From: Massilia sp. Bi118
GTDB lineage: Bacteria > Pseudomonadota > Gammaproteobacteria > Burkholderiales > Burkholderiaceae_D
Assembly (NCBI RefSeq): GCF_918697865.1
Contig: NZ_CAKKMV010000001.1
Location: 62,001 to 126,000 of the forward strand
Direction of reading: 5' to 3'
DNA length: 64,000 nt
Shown: one piece after another, positions 8,745-19,161 of the stretch
Layout: each line of letters starts with the position of its first letter
How positions within the stretch are numbered: the first letter of the stretch is position 1
Notes under the pieces: generated by a model
The model's input: only the letters and a program-made list of their open reading frames with translations
Databases searched by the model: none
Told to the model about the DNA's origin: nothing
Program-made: the position numbers and the translations under genes

Positions 8745-9555
8745 GGTTGTTCTTCTTGTACAGTTTGTTGGGGATGAGCCGGCCCATGCCGAAGCGCGAG
8801 GCATGCTGCAGGGCGCCGCTGGTGTAATCCTGGGCATAGGCCAGGGCTTCGATGATGTCCAGGCCCTGCGCCATGCGCGCCGTCAGCGCGGCCGACAGTG
8901 TGTTGCCGGCGCCGACGAAAGGCCCGGGAAGGTGCTGCGGCCAGGACAGGCTGACGGCCAGGCCGTCGGGATCGTAGAGATTGTCGGCGCGGACGCCGTC
9001 GCCGCCGCCGATGCCGGTTACCAGCACGTGGCCGCAGCCGAAGCCGGTCAGGTCGGCCACGTCCTCGGCCACGGTGGCGATCGAGCCCGGGTCGCGCCAG
9101 CAATCGGCGAAGCGCGCCAGCTCGGGCTGCGACATCATGAGCACGTGCGCCTGCGGCACCAGCAACTGGTGGATCAGGGTCAGCATGTCGTCGTCGCGCA
9201 CGCCGCAGTCGGGCAGGCCGGTGGTGAAGGGGTCGAGGATCAGCGGCACCTGGGCGTAGTCGGAGACGATCTCGGCGATCGCCGCGATCTGTTCGAGGCT
9301 GGCCATGGTGCCGACCTTGATCGCCGCAATCGGCATGTCCTCGAGCAGCATGCGGGCCTGTTCGACCACGCTGCTGGACTCGACCGGCTGGATGTGGTCG
9401 ACCCGCGCGGAATCGGCCACCAGCAGCCCGGTCACCACCGACAGGCCATGGCAGCCGTGCATGGCGAAGACGGCCACGTCGGACTGGATGCCCAGCGCGC
9501 CGACCGGATCGGCCGGGCCGAATGTGAGGATGAGTGGAGACGGTTGGTTTTGCAC
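8734..9555 (-). CDS. thiD: ThiD-like hydroxymethylpyrimidine/phosphomethylpyrimidine kinase
   Basis: 273 residues of the ribokinase-like fold. ThiD phosphorylates HMP and HMP-P in thiamine synthesis. The C-terminal [20 protein letters not shown] is the anion-hole and catalytic-base region, where an Asp is usual and here the run reads GAGNT. The N-terminal motif is [18 protein letters not shown] instead of the common AGSDSGGGAGIQAD. hemL-thiD adjacency with this divergent form is common in betaproteobacteria. A related pyrimidine or pyridoxal kinase role is possible. It is divergent from the rubredoxin gene across 55 bases. Confidence 0.8.
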   Translation of the reverse strand: MQNQPSPLILTFGPADPVGALGIQSDVAVFAMHGCHGLSVVTGLLVADSARVDHIQPVESSSVVEQARMLLEDMPIAAIKVGTMASLEQIAAIAEIVSDYAQVPLILDPFTTGLPDCGVRDDDMLTLIHQLLVPQAHVLMMSQPELARFADCWRDPGSIATVAEDVADLTGFGCGHVLVTGIGGGDGVRADNLYDPDGLAVSLSWPQHLPGPFVGAGNTLSAALTARMAQGLDIIEALAYAQDYTSGALQHASRFGMGRLIPNKLYKKNNHDD

Positions 9556-9610
9556 AGGGGTTAGATTAAGATACCTAGCTTCACATTCTACTAGATGAAG
9601 GAATCGAAAC

Positions 9611-9796
9611 GTGAGTAACGAAACGCAGGCTTTTCAGACCTGGATGTGCTTGATTTGTGGTTGGGTCTACGATGAAGCCGCAGGCGCGCCGGAAGACGGT
9701 ATCGCTCCCGGCACCCGCTGGGCCGATGTGCCGATGAACTGGACTTGCCCGGAATGCGGCGCGCGCAAGGACGATTTCGAGATGACCGCCATCTGA
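9611..9796 (+). CDS. Rubredoxin
   Basis: 61 residues. Two CxxC knuckles bind a single iron: Cys13/Cys16 in MCLICGWVYDE and Cys46/Cys49 in WTCPECGARKDDF. The protein is a small soluble electron carrier. The start is GTG at 9611 with AAGGA about 10 bases upstream; no in-frame ATG preserves the N-terminus. It lies 176 bases before pilG, an arrangement seen in other Burkholderiales, and its redox partner is not encoded nearby. Confidence 0.95.
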   Translation: MSNETQAFQTWMCLICGWVYDEAAGAPEDGIAPGTRWADVPMNWTCPECGARKDDFEMTAI

Positions 9797-9912
9797 GTTG
9801 TCGTTTTAATCAGTGAAAATGGGGCACCGCCGGCTCAGGCGATGCCTTCTTGCCAAGCTTCTTGCCAATACATTATCGCCTTGGTTTTCACCTAGTTGAC
9901 GTATAGCAACAC

Positions 9913-9940
9913 TTCACGCACAAGCCCTGCGCCCTATGCT
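9913..9940 (+). promoter_or_regulatory. Candidate sigma70 promoter for the pil-chp operon
   Basis: A TTCACG hexamer (9913-9918) and a TATGCT hexamer (9935-9940) are 16 bases apart, about 33 bases before the pilG start. Both are imperfect matches. The 176-base gap after rubredoxin leaves room for an independent promoter. Confidence 0.3.
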
Positions 9941-9972
9941 ATCGTGCGGGTTCATGCTGAAGTGAAACTTAT

Positions 9973-10362
9973 ATGACGACCCAAGCGACAGGCCTGAAGA
10001 TCATGGTGATCGACGATAGCAGCACGATCCGCCGCTCCGCCGAAATCTTCCTGACCCAGGCCGGGTATCAGGTGGTGCTGGCCGAGGACGGCTTCGATGC
10101 ACTGGCGAAGATCAACGACCACCAGCCGGCGCTGGTGTTCTGCGACATCCTGATGCCGCGCCTGGACGGCTACCAGACCTGCGCGCTCATCAAGAAGAGC
10201 GCGAAATTCCACGCGACCCCGGTCCTGATGCTGTCCTCGAAGGACGGCCTGTTCGACCGCGCGCGCGGCGCCATGGTCGGCTCCAGCGCCTACCTGACCA
10301 AACCGTTTTCCAAAGACAGCCTGCTGGCGGCCGTGCGTGAGCATACGGCCGCCGCGGCATGA
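9973..10362 (+). CDS. pilG: Single-domain response regulator PilG
   Basis: 129 residues, a stand-alone CheY-like receiver. The acidic pair is at Asp14/Asp15 (VIDDSSTIRR), the phospho-acceptor is Asp58 in FCDILMPRLDGYQTC, and the conserved Lys is Lys110 in YLTKPF. The sequence IKKSAKFHATPVLMLSSKDG closely matches Pseudomonas PilG. It works downstream of the PilL kinase to control type IV pilus extension and twitching. Its stop overlaps the pilH start (ATGA). Confidence 0.93.
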   Translation: MTTQATGLKIMVIDDSSTIRRSAEIFLTQAGYQVVLAEDGFDALAKINDHQPALVFCDILMPRLDGYQTCALIKKSAKFHATPVLMLSSKDGLFDRARGAMVGSSAYLTKPFSKDSLLAAVREHTAAAA

Positions 10363-10748
10363 ATACTCCGGAGCCCACCGTGGCCATACAAAAGATCCTG
10401 ATCGTCGACGATTCCCCGACCGAACGCTACTACCTGACCGACATCCTGGTGCGCAACGGCTTCACCGTGACCACCGCGGACAATGGCGAGGAGGCGCTGG
10501 CCAAGATCCGCGCCGACCGTCCGCAGCTGATCCTGATGGACGTGGTCATGCCGGGTGCGAACGGTTTCCAGATCACGCGCTCGATTTCGCGCGACCCCGA
10601 ACTGTCCTCGGTGCCGATCATCATCTGCAGCAGCAAGAACCAGGAAACCGACCGGATCTGGGGCATGCGCCAGGGCGCCAAGGATTACTTCGTCAAGCCG
10701 GTCGACGCGCAAGCGCTGCTGGCCAGGATCGCCACCCTCGGCGAGTAA
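10359..10748 (+). CDS. pilH: Single-domain response regulator PilH
   Basis: 129 residues, a second CheY-like receiver. The acidic pair is Asp17/Asp18 (LIVDDSPTERYY), the phospho-acceptor is Asp61 in LILMDVVMPGANGFQIT, and the Lys motif is DYFVKPVD. PilH is the second regulator of the Pil-Chp system and in Pseudomonas opposes or modulates PilG. It follows pilG with a 4-base overlap and precedes pilI by 2 bases. Confidence 0.92.
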   Translation: MNTPEPTVAIQKILIVDDSPTERYYLTDILVRNGFTVTTADNGEEALAKIRADRPQLILMDVVMPGANGFQITRSISRDPELSSVPIIICSSKNQETDRIWGMRQGAKDYFVKPVDAQALLARIATLGE

Positions 10749-10750
10749 GC

Positions 10751-11269
10751 ATGGCTACCCTCGACCCCGCCGCCCGGCGCACCCGCCTGCGCCAGTACCA
10801 GGAAGAGCTGCTCGAGCGCATGCAGGCCGCGCGCACCGGCAGCGGCGCCCGCACGCACCAGCTGGGCGTCGAGATCGGCGGCGAGCGCTACCTGCTCGAC
10901 CTGCTCGAAGCCGGCGAGATCGTGCCGGTGCCGGCGCTGACCGGCGTGCCGCTTACCCAGCCCTGGTACCTGGGATTGGCGAACATCCGCGGCAACCTGG
11001 TCGGCGTGGTCGACCTGGCGCGCTTTTTTGGCCTGCAGGACGGCACGGCCGGCGCGCCGGTATCCGGCTCCGCAGGACGCCTGGTGACCTTTGCGCCCAG
11101 CCTGGGCATGCCTTGCGGCTTCCTGGCCGCGCGCGTGCATGGCTTGCGCCAGGCCGCCGACATGACACCGCAGGACGGCCGCCTGATCGACGCCGACGGC
11201 AACGCCTGGACGCCGCTGGCGCTGGCGGCGCTGGCGCAGGACGAGCGCTTCCTGCAGGTCGGCCTCTAA
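10751..11269 (+). CDS. pilI: CheW-like coupling protein PilI
   Basis: 172 residues with a CheW-like domain (about 38-170), including GERYLLDLLEAGEIVPVPALTGVPLTQPW split across strands and GLANIRGNLVGVVDL. It should link the receptor PilJ to the kinase PilL. The first 35 residues are a charged helical extension (RLRQYQEELLERMQ). The start at 10751 comes 2 bases after the pilH stop. Confidence 0.9.
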   Translation: MATLDPAARRTRLRQYQEELLERMQAARTGSGARTHQLGVEIGGERYLLDLLEAGEIVPVPALTGVPLTQPWYLGLANIRGNLVGVVDLARFFGLQDGTAGAPVSGSAGRLVTFAPSLGMPCGFLAARVHGLRQAADMTPQDGRLIDADGNAWTPLALAALAQDERFLQVGL

Positions 11270-11310
11270 CTCACACATATATATAACGACAGGTTCGGAC
11301 TGGAGCTGGC

Positions 11311-13683
11311 ATGGGATTCGCATCTAAACTCTCGGTGAATTTTCTCCCCAAGGACAAGGACGACGGCGCCACCGTGCTGGCCTCGCCCGACACCCAGTTC
11401 GGGGTCGGAATGATGCCGGGCATGGCGACGGCCGCCGCCGCCGCCGACGCAGCGCCCGCCGCTGCTGTCGACGCCGCCACGCTGCCGCAGCACTCGGCCG
11501 ACGATGCCGCCGAGCGGCTCGGCGGCGTGCCGGGCCGCAAGCAGCGCGCCGCAGCAGCCGCCGCCACCGCCACGGGCGCCGACGAAGACCTGCGCCTGCC
11601 GCTGATCGGCCACCTGTCGCTGCCGCGCCAGCTGCGCATCCTGCTGGTCGCCTTCGGGGCCGGCATCCTGCTCACCATCTTCTCGCTGTGGCGCAACGCC
11701 GGCAGCGGCGCGGTGGCGTCCAGCCAGACCCAGATCGCCAGCGAAGCCCTGATGCACTCGCAACGCGTCGGCAAGGCGGCGCCCAACGCGATGCAGGGCA
11801 ACCCGGACGCCTTCGCCCAGCTGCAGGACAGCCGCGTGGCCCTGGGCCGCGACCTCGACCTGCTGGCCAAGGGCGGCGTCTTCAACAACAACGCGATCCC
11901 GGGCGCTTCCGGCGACACCGCGCGCCAGCTGGCCAAGGTCGGCGCCAAGTGGAAGGTCTCGGACGCCGCCGCCGCCAGCATCCTCAAGATGAAGCCCGAG
12001 CTGATCAGCTTCGACAAGAGCCTGAAGCAGCTCGACATCCTGGCGCCGGAGATGCTGGCCCTGACCGAGGAAATCCTGACCGAGCGTACCGCCAGGGGCG
12101 GCAGCCCGCGCGAGCTGGCCGCGCTCGGCCGCCTGATGATGCTGACCCAGCGCCTGTCGCGCAGCGCCAGCGAATTCCTGACCTCGGGCGGCATCAGCCC
12201 GGAAACCGCGTTCCAGATGGGCCGCGACACCGCCACCTTCCGCGCGACCGTGGATGGCCTGCTGAACGGAAACAAGGCGCTCGGCCTGGCCGAGCTGACC
12301 GATGTCGAGCTGCGCAACAAGCTGCTCGAAGTGCAGTCGAAGTTCGGCATCTGCCAGACCATCGTCTCCATTTTCCTGAACAACCTGGCCGACCTGACCG
12401 CCGCCAAGGCCGCCGAGCAGAGCATCTTCCGCGACAACGAAGAGCTGCGCGCCCAGCTGTCCGCGCTGCAGAGCGACTTCCGTCTCGGCGAAGGCAGCTC
12501 GAGCCCGTGGTTCTGGCTGCTGGTGGCGTCCGCGATCTTCACGCTGGCGATGGCCGGCAGTATCTCGCGCGTGATGCTGCAGGACTCGCGCAACCGCACC
12601 CGCGGCGCCGAGGCGCGCCGCCAGGAAGCGGAAGCGATGCGCCTGCTGTCCCAGGCCAAGGAAGAAGAAGCCAAGGCCACCAACGACCAGAACCAGGCCG
12701 CGATTCTGCGCCTGATGAACGAACTGCAGGAAGTGGCGGACGGCGACCTGACCGTCCACGCCACCGTGTCCGAGGACATCACCGGCGCGATCGCCGACTC
12801 GGTCAACTACACGGTCGAGGAACTGCGCGAGCTGGTGGTGCGCGTCATCGACACCGCGGGCAAGGTGAACCAGGCCTCGAGCCAGGCGCAGAAGATTTCG
12901 AGCGACCTGCTGGTGGCGGCCGGCCAGCAGTCCCGCGAGATCCAGGATACCTCCTCGACCATGCTGCGCATGGCGGGCGAGATCACCGGGGTGTCGCAGT
13001 CGGCCAACGAATCGGCCGAGGTGGCGCGCCAGTCGGTGGCCGCGGCGGAGCAGGGCGCGACCGCGGTGCAGAACGCGATCAAGGGCATGGGCGAGATCCG
13101 CGAGCAGATCCAGGAAACCTCGAAGCGCATCAAGCGCCTGGGCGAATCCTCGCAGGAGATCGGCGAGATCACCGAGCTGATTTCCGACATTACTGAGCAG
13201 ACCAACGTGCTGGCGCTGAACGCGGCGATCCAGGCGGCGTCCGCCGGCGAGGCCGGACGCGGCTTCTCGGTGGTGGCGGAAGAGGTGCAGCGCTTGGCGG
13301 AACGCTCGGGCGACGCGGCCAAGCAGATCGGCGCGCTGGTGCGTACCATCCAGACCGACACCCACGACGCCGTCGCCGCAATGGAAAAATCGACCCAGGG
13401 CGTGGTCGAGGGCGCGCGCCTGTCGGACGCCGCCGGCGCCGCGCTGGCCGACATCTCGCGCGTGTCGAACCGCCTGGCGGAACTGATCCAGGGGATTTCG
13501 ACCGCGACCGGCATGCAGGCGACGTCCGCCAACGGAGTGGCGCACAATATGCAGCACATCCTTGCGATCACCGGACAGGCGCAGGACGGCACGCAGCAGA
13601 CCGCGCAGTCGATCCAGGAGCTGTCCCTTCTCGCGCAGGAGCTGAAAAACTCGGTGTCGCGCTTCCGCGTCTCCGCCGCTTAA
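11311..13683 (+). CDS. pilJ: Methyl-accepting chemotaxis protein PilJ
   Basis: 790 residues. A roughly 100-residue Ala-rich cytoplasmic N-terminal extension precedes membrane helix 1 (about 109-127). A periplasmic PilJ-type sensor follows. Helix 2 ([17 protein letters not shown], about 400-420) leads to a HAMP linker and a long MCP signalling domain with the tip [20 protein letters not shown] near residue 630. It relays surface or pilus signals to PilL via PilI. The first 100 residues before helix 1 are longer than in the Pseudomonas protein and probably disordered. Confidence 0.93.
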   Translation: MGFASKLSVNFLPKDKDDGATVLASPDTQFGVGMMPGMATAAAAADAAPAAAVDAATLPQHSADDAAERLGGVPGRKQRAAAAAATATGADEDLRLPLIGHLSLPRQLRILLVAFGAGILLTIFSLWRNAGSGAVASSQTQIASEALMHSQRVGKAAPNAMQGNPDAFAQLQDSRVALGRDLDLLAKGGVFNNNAIPGASGDTARQLAKVGAKWKVSDAAAASILKMKPELISFDKSLKQLDILAPEMLALTEEILTERTARGGSPRELAALGRLMMLTQRLSRSASEFLTSGGISPETAFQMGRDTATFRATVDGLLNGNKALGLAELTDVELRNKLLEVQSKFGICQTIVSIFLNNLADLTAAKAAEQSIFRDNEELRAQLSALQSDFRLGEGSSSPWFWLLVASAIFTLAMAGSISRVMLQDSRNRTRGAEARRQEAEAMRLLSQAKEEEAKATNDQNQAAILRLMNELQEVADGDLTVHATVSEDITGAIADSVNYTVEELRELVVRVIDTAGKVNQASSQAQKISSDLLVAAGQQSREIQDTSSTMLRMAGEITGVSQSANESAEVARQSVAAAEQGATAVQNAIKGMGEIREQIQETSKRIKRLGESSQEIGEITELISDITEQTNVLALNAAIQAASAGEAGRGFSVVAEEVQRLAERSGDAAKQIGALVRTIQTDTHDAVAAMEKSTQGVVEGARLSDAAGAALADISRVSNRLAELIQGISTATGMQATSANGVAHNMQHILAITGQAQDGTQQTAQSIQELSLLAQELKNSVSRFRVSAA

Positions 13684-13692
13684 GAACGATCC

Positions 13693-16600
13693 ATGACCCA
13701 CTCTTCGTCCCTGCCTTCGATCCATTCCACGTCCATGGCCCCCTTCGACACCGGTCCCCTGTCCTGGGTGATCGGCGAGATCCGCGACGCCCTCGAGCGT
13801 TCGGCCAAGGCGCTGCAGGATGCGGCGGGACGCAGCGTGGAAGCGCAGCCGACCCTGCTGCTGCACGCCAAGACCCATTTGCACCAGGCCCACGGCGCGC
13901 TGCAGATGGTGGACGTGGAGGGTGTCGACCGCCTGACCGGCGCCGCCGAAAAGGCGCTGGACCGCTTCAAGGACGGCTCGCTGGCGGTGACGGGCGAGCA
14001 TGCGTCGGCGGTGGGCGAGGCTTACCAGGCGCTGGTCGAGTACCTGGAAGAGCTGCTGGGCGGCGCGCAGCAGCAGCCGGTGCGCCTGTTCCCTTACTAC
14101 CGCGCGCTGCAGGAACTGCTGGGCGCGGAGCGCGTGCATCCGGGCGAGATGCTGGTGCTGACCCCTGGCGCCGCGCTGGCGCCGCCCGCTTCGGATGAGG
14201 AAGCGCCCGACCTGGCGGCTTGCCGCGCGCGCTTCGAAAAAGCGCTGCTGCCTTTCCTGAAGAGCGGCAGCACGGACGCAGCGGCCGAGCTGCGCGAGGC
14301 GCTGGCGCCGATCGCACGCGCCCAGCGCGAGCCGCGCGCTTACGCCTTCTGGCTGGCGATGCAGACCGTGGCCGACCTGGCCGCGCATGGCCAGCTCGCC
14401 AGCGACATCTATCTGAAACAGTTGCTCGGCCAGATCAACCTGCAGCTGCGGCGCATGGTGCAGGGGCATACCAGCCTGCCCGAAGCGATGCTGCGCGACG
14501 CCCTGTTCTTCGTTGCCCAGGCGGCGGAGCCGACGCCTGACGCGCGCCTGCTGCGCGACGCCTACGGCCTTGAAGGCCAGGCGCCGCGCGACTACCTGGA
14601 ACGCCGCTACGGCCGCATCGACCGCGAAGCGCTGAAGGATGCGAAGGAGGCGCTGGCCCAGACCAAGGAAGGCTGGGACCGCATCGCCAGCGAAGGCGCG
14701 CCCGAGCAGGAAGCCGACTTCGACGGCGCCCTGGCCAAGCTGGCCGGCGCCAGCGAAAAGCTGGGCGCGCCCGAGCTGGCCCACCTGCTGCGCGAACTGG
14801 GCGAGGCGGCGCGCCAGGCCGTGACCGGCGGCCGCAGCGACCAGTTCAGCATGGAGATGGCGGCGGCGATGCTGTTCGTCGAGCACGGGCTCGACCAGGT
14901 GCGCCAGCTGCCCGAGGATTTCGGCCAGCACGCCGAAGCCGTCGGCCAGCGCCTGCTGGCCCTGGCCCAGGGCGAGAATCCGCCCGAGGCGCCGGTGTGG
15001 CAGGGCGATCTGGCGCGCGAGCTGCAGCAGGGCCAGACCGTGGCCGTGCTGGCGGGCGAGATCCGCACCGGCCTGCGCCAGGTCGAGAAGCTGATCGAGG
15101 AATACCATGAGAACCCGGCCCGGGTCGACGCGCTGGAACAGGCCGACCCGCTGCTGCACCAGCTTGCCGGCGCCTTGTCCATCCTCGACCAGGACCAGGC
15201 CACGCGCGCCTGCGCCTGGGTGCGCGAACGCGTGCGCGAGCTGGCCGGCGGCGGGCAGGATGACGCTACCCGCGCTAGGGTACTGGAAAACCTGGCCCAG
15301 AACGTGGGAGCGCTCGGCTTCTTCATCGACGCGCTGGCCCAGAACACCGAGACCGCGCGCCGCCGCTTCCGCTTCGATGCCGGCCAGGGGCTGTTCCGCG
15401 AGCTGCCTTTCGATGCTGTCGCTGAGGTGGCGGATCAGGTGGCGCAGCCGGCCGAGGCGCCAGTTGCCGTGGCCGAGCCGGCGCCGGTTGTTCCGGCTGC
15501 GCCGGCCGCCGATACGGCCGCTGACCAGGGCGACGCCGCCATCGAAGCCGAGCTGCTGGAGATCTTCATCAGCGAAGCCCAGGAAGTGCTGGGCGTGGTG
15601 GCCGAGACCCTGCCGGCCGCGCATGCCAATCCGGACAGCCAGGAGACGCTGACCCGCATCCGCCGTTCTTTCCACACCCTGAAGGGCAGCGGCCGCATGG
15701 TCGGCCTGGACGAATTCGCGTCGGCCGCCGCCGCCATCGAAAAGACCATGAACCAGTGGCTGGCCGAATCGCGAGCCGCCACGCCGGACCTGCTGGCGCT
15801 GCTGGACCGCGCGCATGCCGATTTGTCCGCCTGGGTCGATGAACTGGCCGCGGGCGCCGGCTCGGCGCGCAGCAGCGAAGCGCTGGTAGCAGGCGCCGCG
15901 CGGGTGCAGGAGGGCGGGGCCTTCGCGATGGACGAGCCGGCGTCGTCTGCCGAAGAGCCGGTGGCCGAAGTCGAGCCGGAAGCCGTGGAGGAACCCGACG
16001 AAGCGCCGCAGCCGGACACCGTGGAACCGGTGGCGGACATCGCCGCCGCCGCGGAGGAGGTCGACGCGGCCTTGCCGCCGAACGTGGTCGCCTTCCCGCT
16101 GGCCGAAGAAAACCTCAAGCGTATCGGCGGGCTCGAAATCCCGCTGCCGCTGTATAACATCTACCTCGGCGAGACCGAAGACCTGATCAATGCCCTGGCG
16201 CGCGACTTCGCCGGATGGCGCGAGGAACCGCTGCGCGCCGTGTCGGCGCAGGCGCTGAAGGCTTCGCACACGCTGGGCGGCACCTCGGCCACGGTGGGCT
16301 TCCACGCGCTGCGCGAGATCGCCTTTGCGCTGGAAGAGGCGCTGCAAGTGGCGACGCCGCCGCTGAGCGAGGAGCAGCACCAGCTGCTCGACGAGACCGT
16401 GGAGCGCGTGCGCATCATGCGCCAGGTGTTCTCGCTGGGCGAGCTGGCGCCGGCGCAGCCGGAGCTGCTGGCGCGCCTGCAGGGCCTGCGCGACGAACTG
16501 GGACGCAAGAAGGCCGACAGCGTGTTCGACGGCGCCGACGCCGAGCTGGCGCAGCGCCTGGATGCGCTGTTCGCCGCCGCCTACGACAGCATCCTGGCCG

Positions 16601-19161
16601 ACCCGCCGCTGCCGGCCGGCCCGCTGCCCGTGCCTGCGTCGGATGCGGTGCCGGCCAGCGGCTTGCGCGCCGCCGAGCCGCAGCCGGTCGACCCGGCCGT
16701 GGCCGCCGTCGACGACCTGTTCGATACCTATTTCGACGATCCGTTTGCCGCGCCCAGCCTGGAGCAGGCGGTGGCGCCGTTGCCGGAGCCGGAGTCTGTG
16801 CCGGAAGCCGGGTCTGTCGCGGAAGCCGAACCTGAACCGGTAGCTGAACCTGCACCGGAAGCCGAACCTGCATTCGAAGCCGCGCCGGAACCCGAACCGG
16901 AACTCGAACCCGAACCGGAACTCGACACCGTCGCCGAACCGGTCCTGGCCACCGAGCCCGTCTTCACCGACGAGCTGGACCCGGACCTGCTGCCGGTCTT
17001 CATGGAAGAGGCGTCCGACCTGCTGCCGCAGATCGGCAAGGACCTGCGCCAGTGGCAGCAGGACCCGGCCGCCAGCGCCGTTGCCCACGGCCTGCTGCGC
17101 GCCCTGCACACCGTAAAGGGCAGCGCCCGCATGGCCGGCGCGATGCGCCTGGGCCAGCACACGCATGCGCTGGAAACCCAGGTCGAGAACATGCTGCACG
17201 CCGGCACCACCAGCCCGGCGGCCTTCGACGAACTGCTGGCCAACTACGACCAGGCGCTGCTGCTGTTCGAACAGCTGCAGCAGCCGGGCGCCCAGCCCGC
17301 GCAAGCTGCGTCTGCGGCCGCGCCGGCGCCGGGCACGGAAGCGCCGCCGCAGGACCGCCGCCAGCAGGACGTGCGTGCGCCGCTGGTGCGCGTGCGCGCC
17401 GACATCCTCGACCGCCTGGTCAACCAGGCCGGCGAGGTGTCGATCACGCGCTCCAAGCTCGAGACCCAGGTTGGCTCCCTGAAATCGGCGCTGGCCGACT
17501 TCTCGGACAACCTGGGACGCCTGCGCCGCCAGCTGCGCGAAGTCGAGATGCAGGCCGAGTCGCAAATCGCCTCGCGCCTGTCGATCGCCGGCGAGCGCGA
17601 ATTCGATCCGCTCGAATTCGACCGCTTCACGCGCCTGCAGGAACTGACCCGCATGATGGCCGAGAGCGTGAACGACGTCGCGTCCTTCCACGAAGGCTTG
17701 AGCCGCACCGTCGATTCGGCGGTCGAGGACCTGTCCTCGCAATCGCGCCTGACGCGCGAACTGCAGCGCGACCTGATGCGGGCGCGGATGGTGCCGTTCG
17801 CGAGCCTGTCCGAGCGTCTGTTCCGCGTGGCGCGCCAGACCGCCAAGGAGACGGATAAACGCGTCAACCTGGACATCCGCGGCAGCGCGGTCGAGATCGA
17901 CCGTAGCGTGCTGGAACGGATGGCCGCGCCTTTCGAACACCTGCTGCGCAATGCCATCGTGCACGGCGTCGAGCCGCGCGCGCGGCGCGTGGACAGCGGC
18001 AAGGAAGAAACCGGCGAGCTGCTGGTGCAGGTGAGCCAGCAGGGCAACGAGGTGCAGATCCGTTTCAGCGACGACGGCGCCGGCCTCGATCTCGGGCGGA
18101 TCCGCGCCAAGGGCGAAACCCTCGGCCTGCTCGGCGCCGGCGCGCCGGCTTCGGATGCCGAGGTGGCGGAGCTGATCTTCGAGCCGGGCTTTTCGACCGC
18201 GGATGCGCTGACCGAACTGGCTGGCCGCGGCGTCGGCATGGACGTGGTGCGCTCCGAGGCGCGCGCGCTGGGCGGGCGTGTCGAGGTGGCCAGCGAGCCT
18301 GGCCGCGGCGCCACCTTCAGCATCCACCTGCCGCTGACCCTGGCCGTCAACCAGGTCGTGCTGGTGGCCAGCGGTGCGAAGACTTATGCGCTGCCGGCCA
18401 ACCTGGTCGGCCAGGTACTGCAGGTGCGCGAGGCCGAGCTGGCCGCCGCGCGCGCCGCCGGTGCGATCCAGGTGCAGGGCGAGGCGGTGCCGCTGCGCTA
18501 CTTGCCGGAACTGCTGAACGAGCCGGGCGGTCCCGGCGGCGCGCGCTCCTTCCCGGTACTGGTGCTGGGCAGCGGCGCGCATCGCCTTGCGCTGCAGGTC
18601 GACGAAGTGCTGGGCAACCGCGAGGTCGTGATCAAGAACGTCGGCCCGCAGCTGGCGCGCATGCCGGGCATCGCCGGCGCCACCGTGCTGGGTTCGGGCG
18701 AGATCGTGCTGATCCTGAATCCGCTGCTGCTGCCGGCCCACGGCCTGCCGCCGGTGCCGGCGCAAGTGGAAGAGGTGGCCGCGCCGGCGCACCGCGCGAC
18801 CATCATGGTGGTCGACGATTCGCTGACCGTGCGCCGCGTGACCCAGCGCCTGCTGGAGCGCGAGGGCTACCGGGTGCTGCTGGCCAAGGATGGCGTCGAC
18901 GCGCTGGAACAGGTCCAGGCGCTTGAAACGCGCCCGGACCTGATGCTGGTCGATATCGAGATGCCGCGCATGGACGGCTTCGACCTGACCCGCAACGTGC
19001 GCGGCAATGAAGCGACGCAGGGCATCCCGATCATCATGATCACCTCGCGCACGGCCGACAAGCACCGCAACTATGCGCTGGGGCTGGGCGTGGATGCCTA
19101 CTTCGGCAAGCCCTTCCAGGAAGAGGTGCTGCTGGCGGCTATTGGCGGCCTGCTAGCGTAG
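13693..19161 (+). CDS. pilL: Hybrid histidine kinase PilL/ChpA (Hpt repeats, CheA core, receiver)
   Basis: 1822 residues. A degenerate Hpt-like N-terminal domain (HLHQAHGALQMV) comes first. Three canonical phosphotransfer sites follow: His661 in SFHTLKGSGRM, His859 in SHTLGGTSATVGF and His1139 in LHTVKGSARMAG. Glu/Pro/Ala-rich linkers separate them. The kinase core has HLLRNAIVHGVEPRAR, DDGAGLD and GRGVGMDVV. A CheW-like domain and a receiver with Asp1754 in LVDIEMPRMDG close the protein. It phosphorylates PilG and PilH. It overlaps the convergent photolyase gene by 9 bases. Confidence 0.95.
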   Translation: MTHSSSLPSIHSTSMAPFDTGPLSWVIGEIRDALERSAKALQDAAGRSVEAQPTLLLHAKTHLHQAHGALQMVDVEGVDRLTGAAEKALDRFKDGSLAVTGEHASAVGEAYQALVEYLEELLGGAQQQPVRLFPYYRALQELLGAERVHPGEMLVLTPGAALAPPASDEEAPDLAACRARFEKALLPFLKSGSTDAAAELREALAPIARAQREPRAYAFWLAMQTVADLAAHGQLASDIYLKQLLGQINLQLRRMVQGHTSLPEAMLRDALFFVAQAAEPTPDARLLRDAYGLEGQAPRDYLERRYGRIDREALKDAKEALAQTKEGWDRIASEGAPEQEADFDGALAKLAGASEKLGAPELAHLLRELGEAARQAVTGGRSDQFSMEMAAAMLFVEHGLDQVRQLPEDFGQHAEAVGQRLLALAQGENPPEAPVWQGDLARELQQGQTVAVLAGEIRTGLRQVEKLIEEYHENPARVDALEQADPLLHQLAGALSILDQDQATRACAWVRERVRELAGGGQDDATRARVLENLAQNVGALGFFIDALAQNTETARRRFRFDAGQGLFRELPFDAVAEVADQVAQPAEAPVAVAEPAPVVPAAPAADTAADQGDAAIEAELLEIFISEAQEVLGVVAETLPAAHANPDSQETLTRIRRSFHTLKGSGRMVGLDEFASAAAAIEKTMNQWLAESRAATPDLLALLDRAHADLSAWVDELAAGAGSARSSEALVAGAARVQEGGAFAMDEPASSAEEPVAEVEPEAVEEPDEAPQPDTVEPVADIAAAAEEVDAALPPNVVAFPLAEENLKRIGGLEIPLPLYNIYLGETEDLINALARDFAGWREEPLRAVSAQALKASHTLGGTSATVGFHALREIAFALEEALQVATPPLSEEQHQLLDETVERVRIMRQVFSLGELAPAQPELLARLQGLRDELGRKKADSVFDGADAELAQRLDALFAAAYDSILADPPLPAGPLPVPASDAVPASGLRAAEPQPVDPAVAAVDDLFDTYFDDPFAAPSLEQAVAPLPEPESVPEAGSVAEAEPEPVAEPAPEAEPAFEAAPEPEPELEPEPELDTVAEPVLATEPVFTDELDPDLLPVFMEEASDLLPQIGKDLRQWQQDPAASAVAHGLLRALHTVKGSARMAGAMRLGQHTHALETQVENMLHAGTTSPAAFDELLANYDQALLLFEQLQQPGAQPAQAASAAAPAPGTEAPPQDRRQQDVRAPLVRVRADILDRLVNQAGEVSITRSKLETQVGSLKSALADFSDNLGRLRRQLREVEMQAESQIASRLSIAGEREFDPLEFDRFTRLQELTRMMAESVNDVASFHEGLSRTVDSAVEDLSSQSRLTRELQRDLMRARMVPFASLSERLFRVARQTAKETDKRVNLDIRGSAVEIDRSVLERMAAPFEHLLRNAIVHGVEPRARRVDSGKEETGELLVQVSQQGNEVQIRFSDDGAGLDLGRIRAKGETLGLLGAGAPASDAEVAELIFEPGFSTADALTELAGRGVGMDVVRSEARALGGRVEVASEPGRGATFSIHLPLTLAVNQVVLVASGAKTYALPANLVGQVLQVREAELAAARAAGAIQVQGEAVPLRYLPELLNEPGGPGGARSFPVLVLGSGAHRLALQVDEVLGNREVVIKNVGPQLARMPGIAGATVLGSGEIVLILNPLLLPAHGLPPVPAQVEEVAAPAHRATIMVVDDSLTVRRVTQRLLEREGYRVLLAKDGVDALEQVQALETRPDLMLVDIEMPRMDGFDLTRNVRGNEATQGIPIIMITSRTADKHRNYALGLGVDAYFGKPFQEEVLLAAIGGLLA

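Noticed and set aside
11266-19065. A 2599-codon open frame on the minus strand
   Set aside because: It lies antisense to pilJ and pilL, is full of Arg/Gln/His runs typical of a high-GC shadow frame, and has no recognisable domain.
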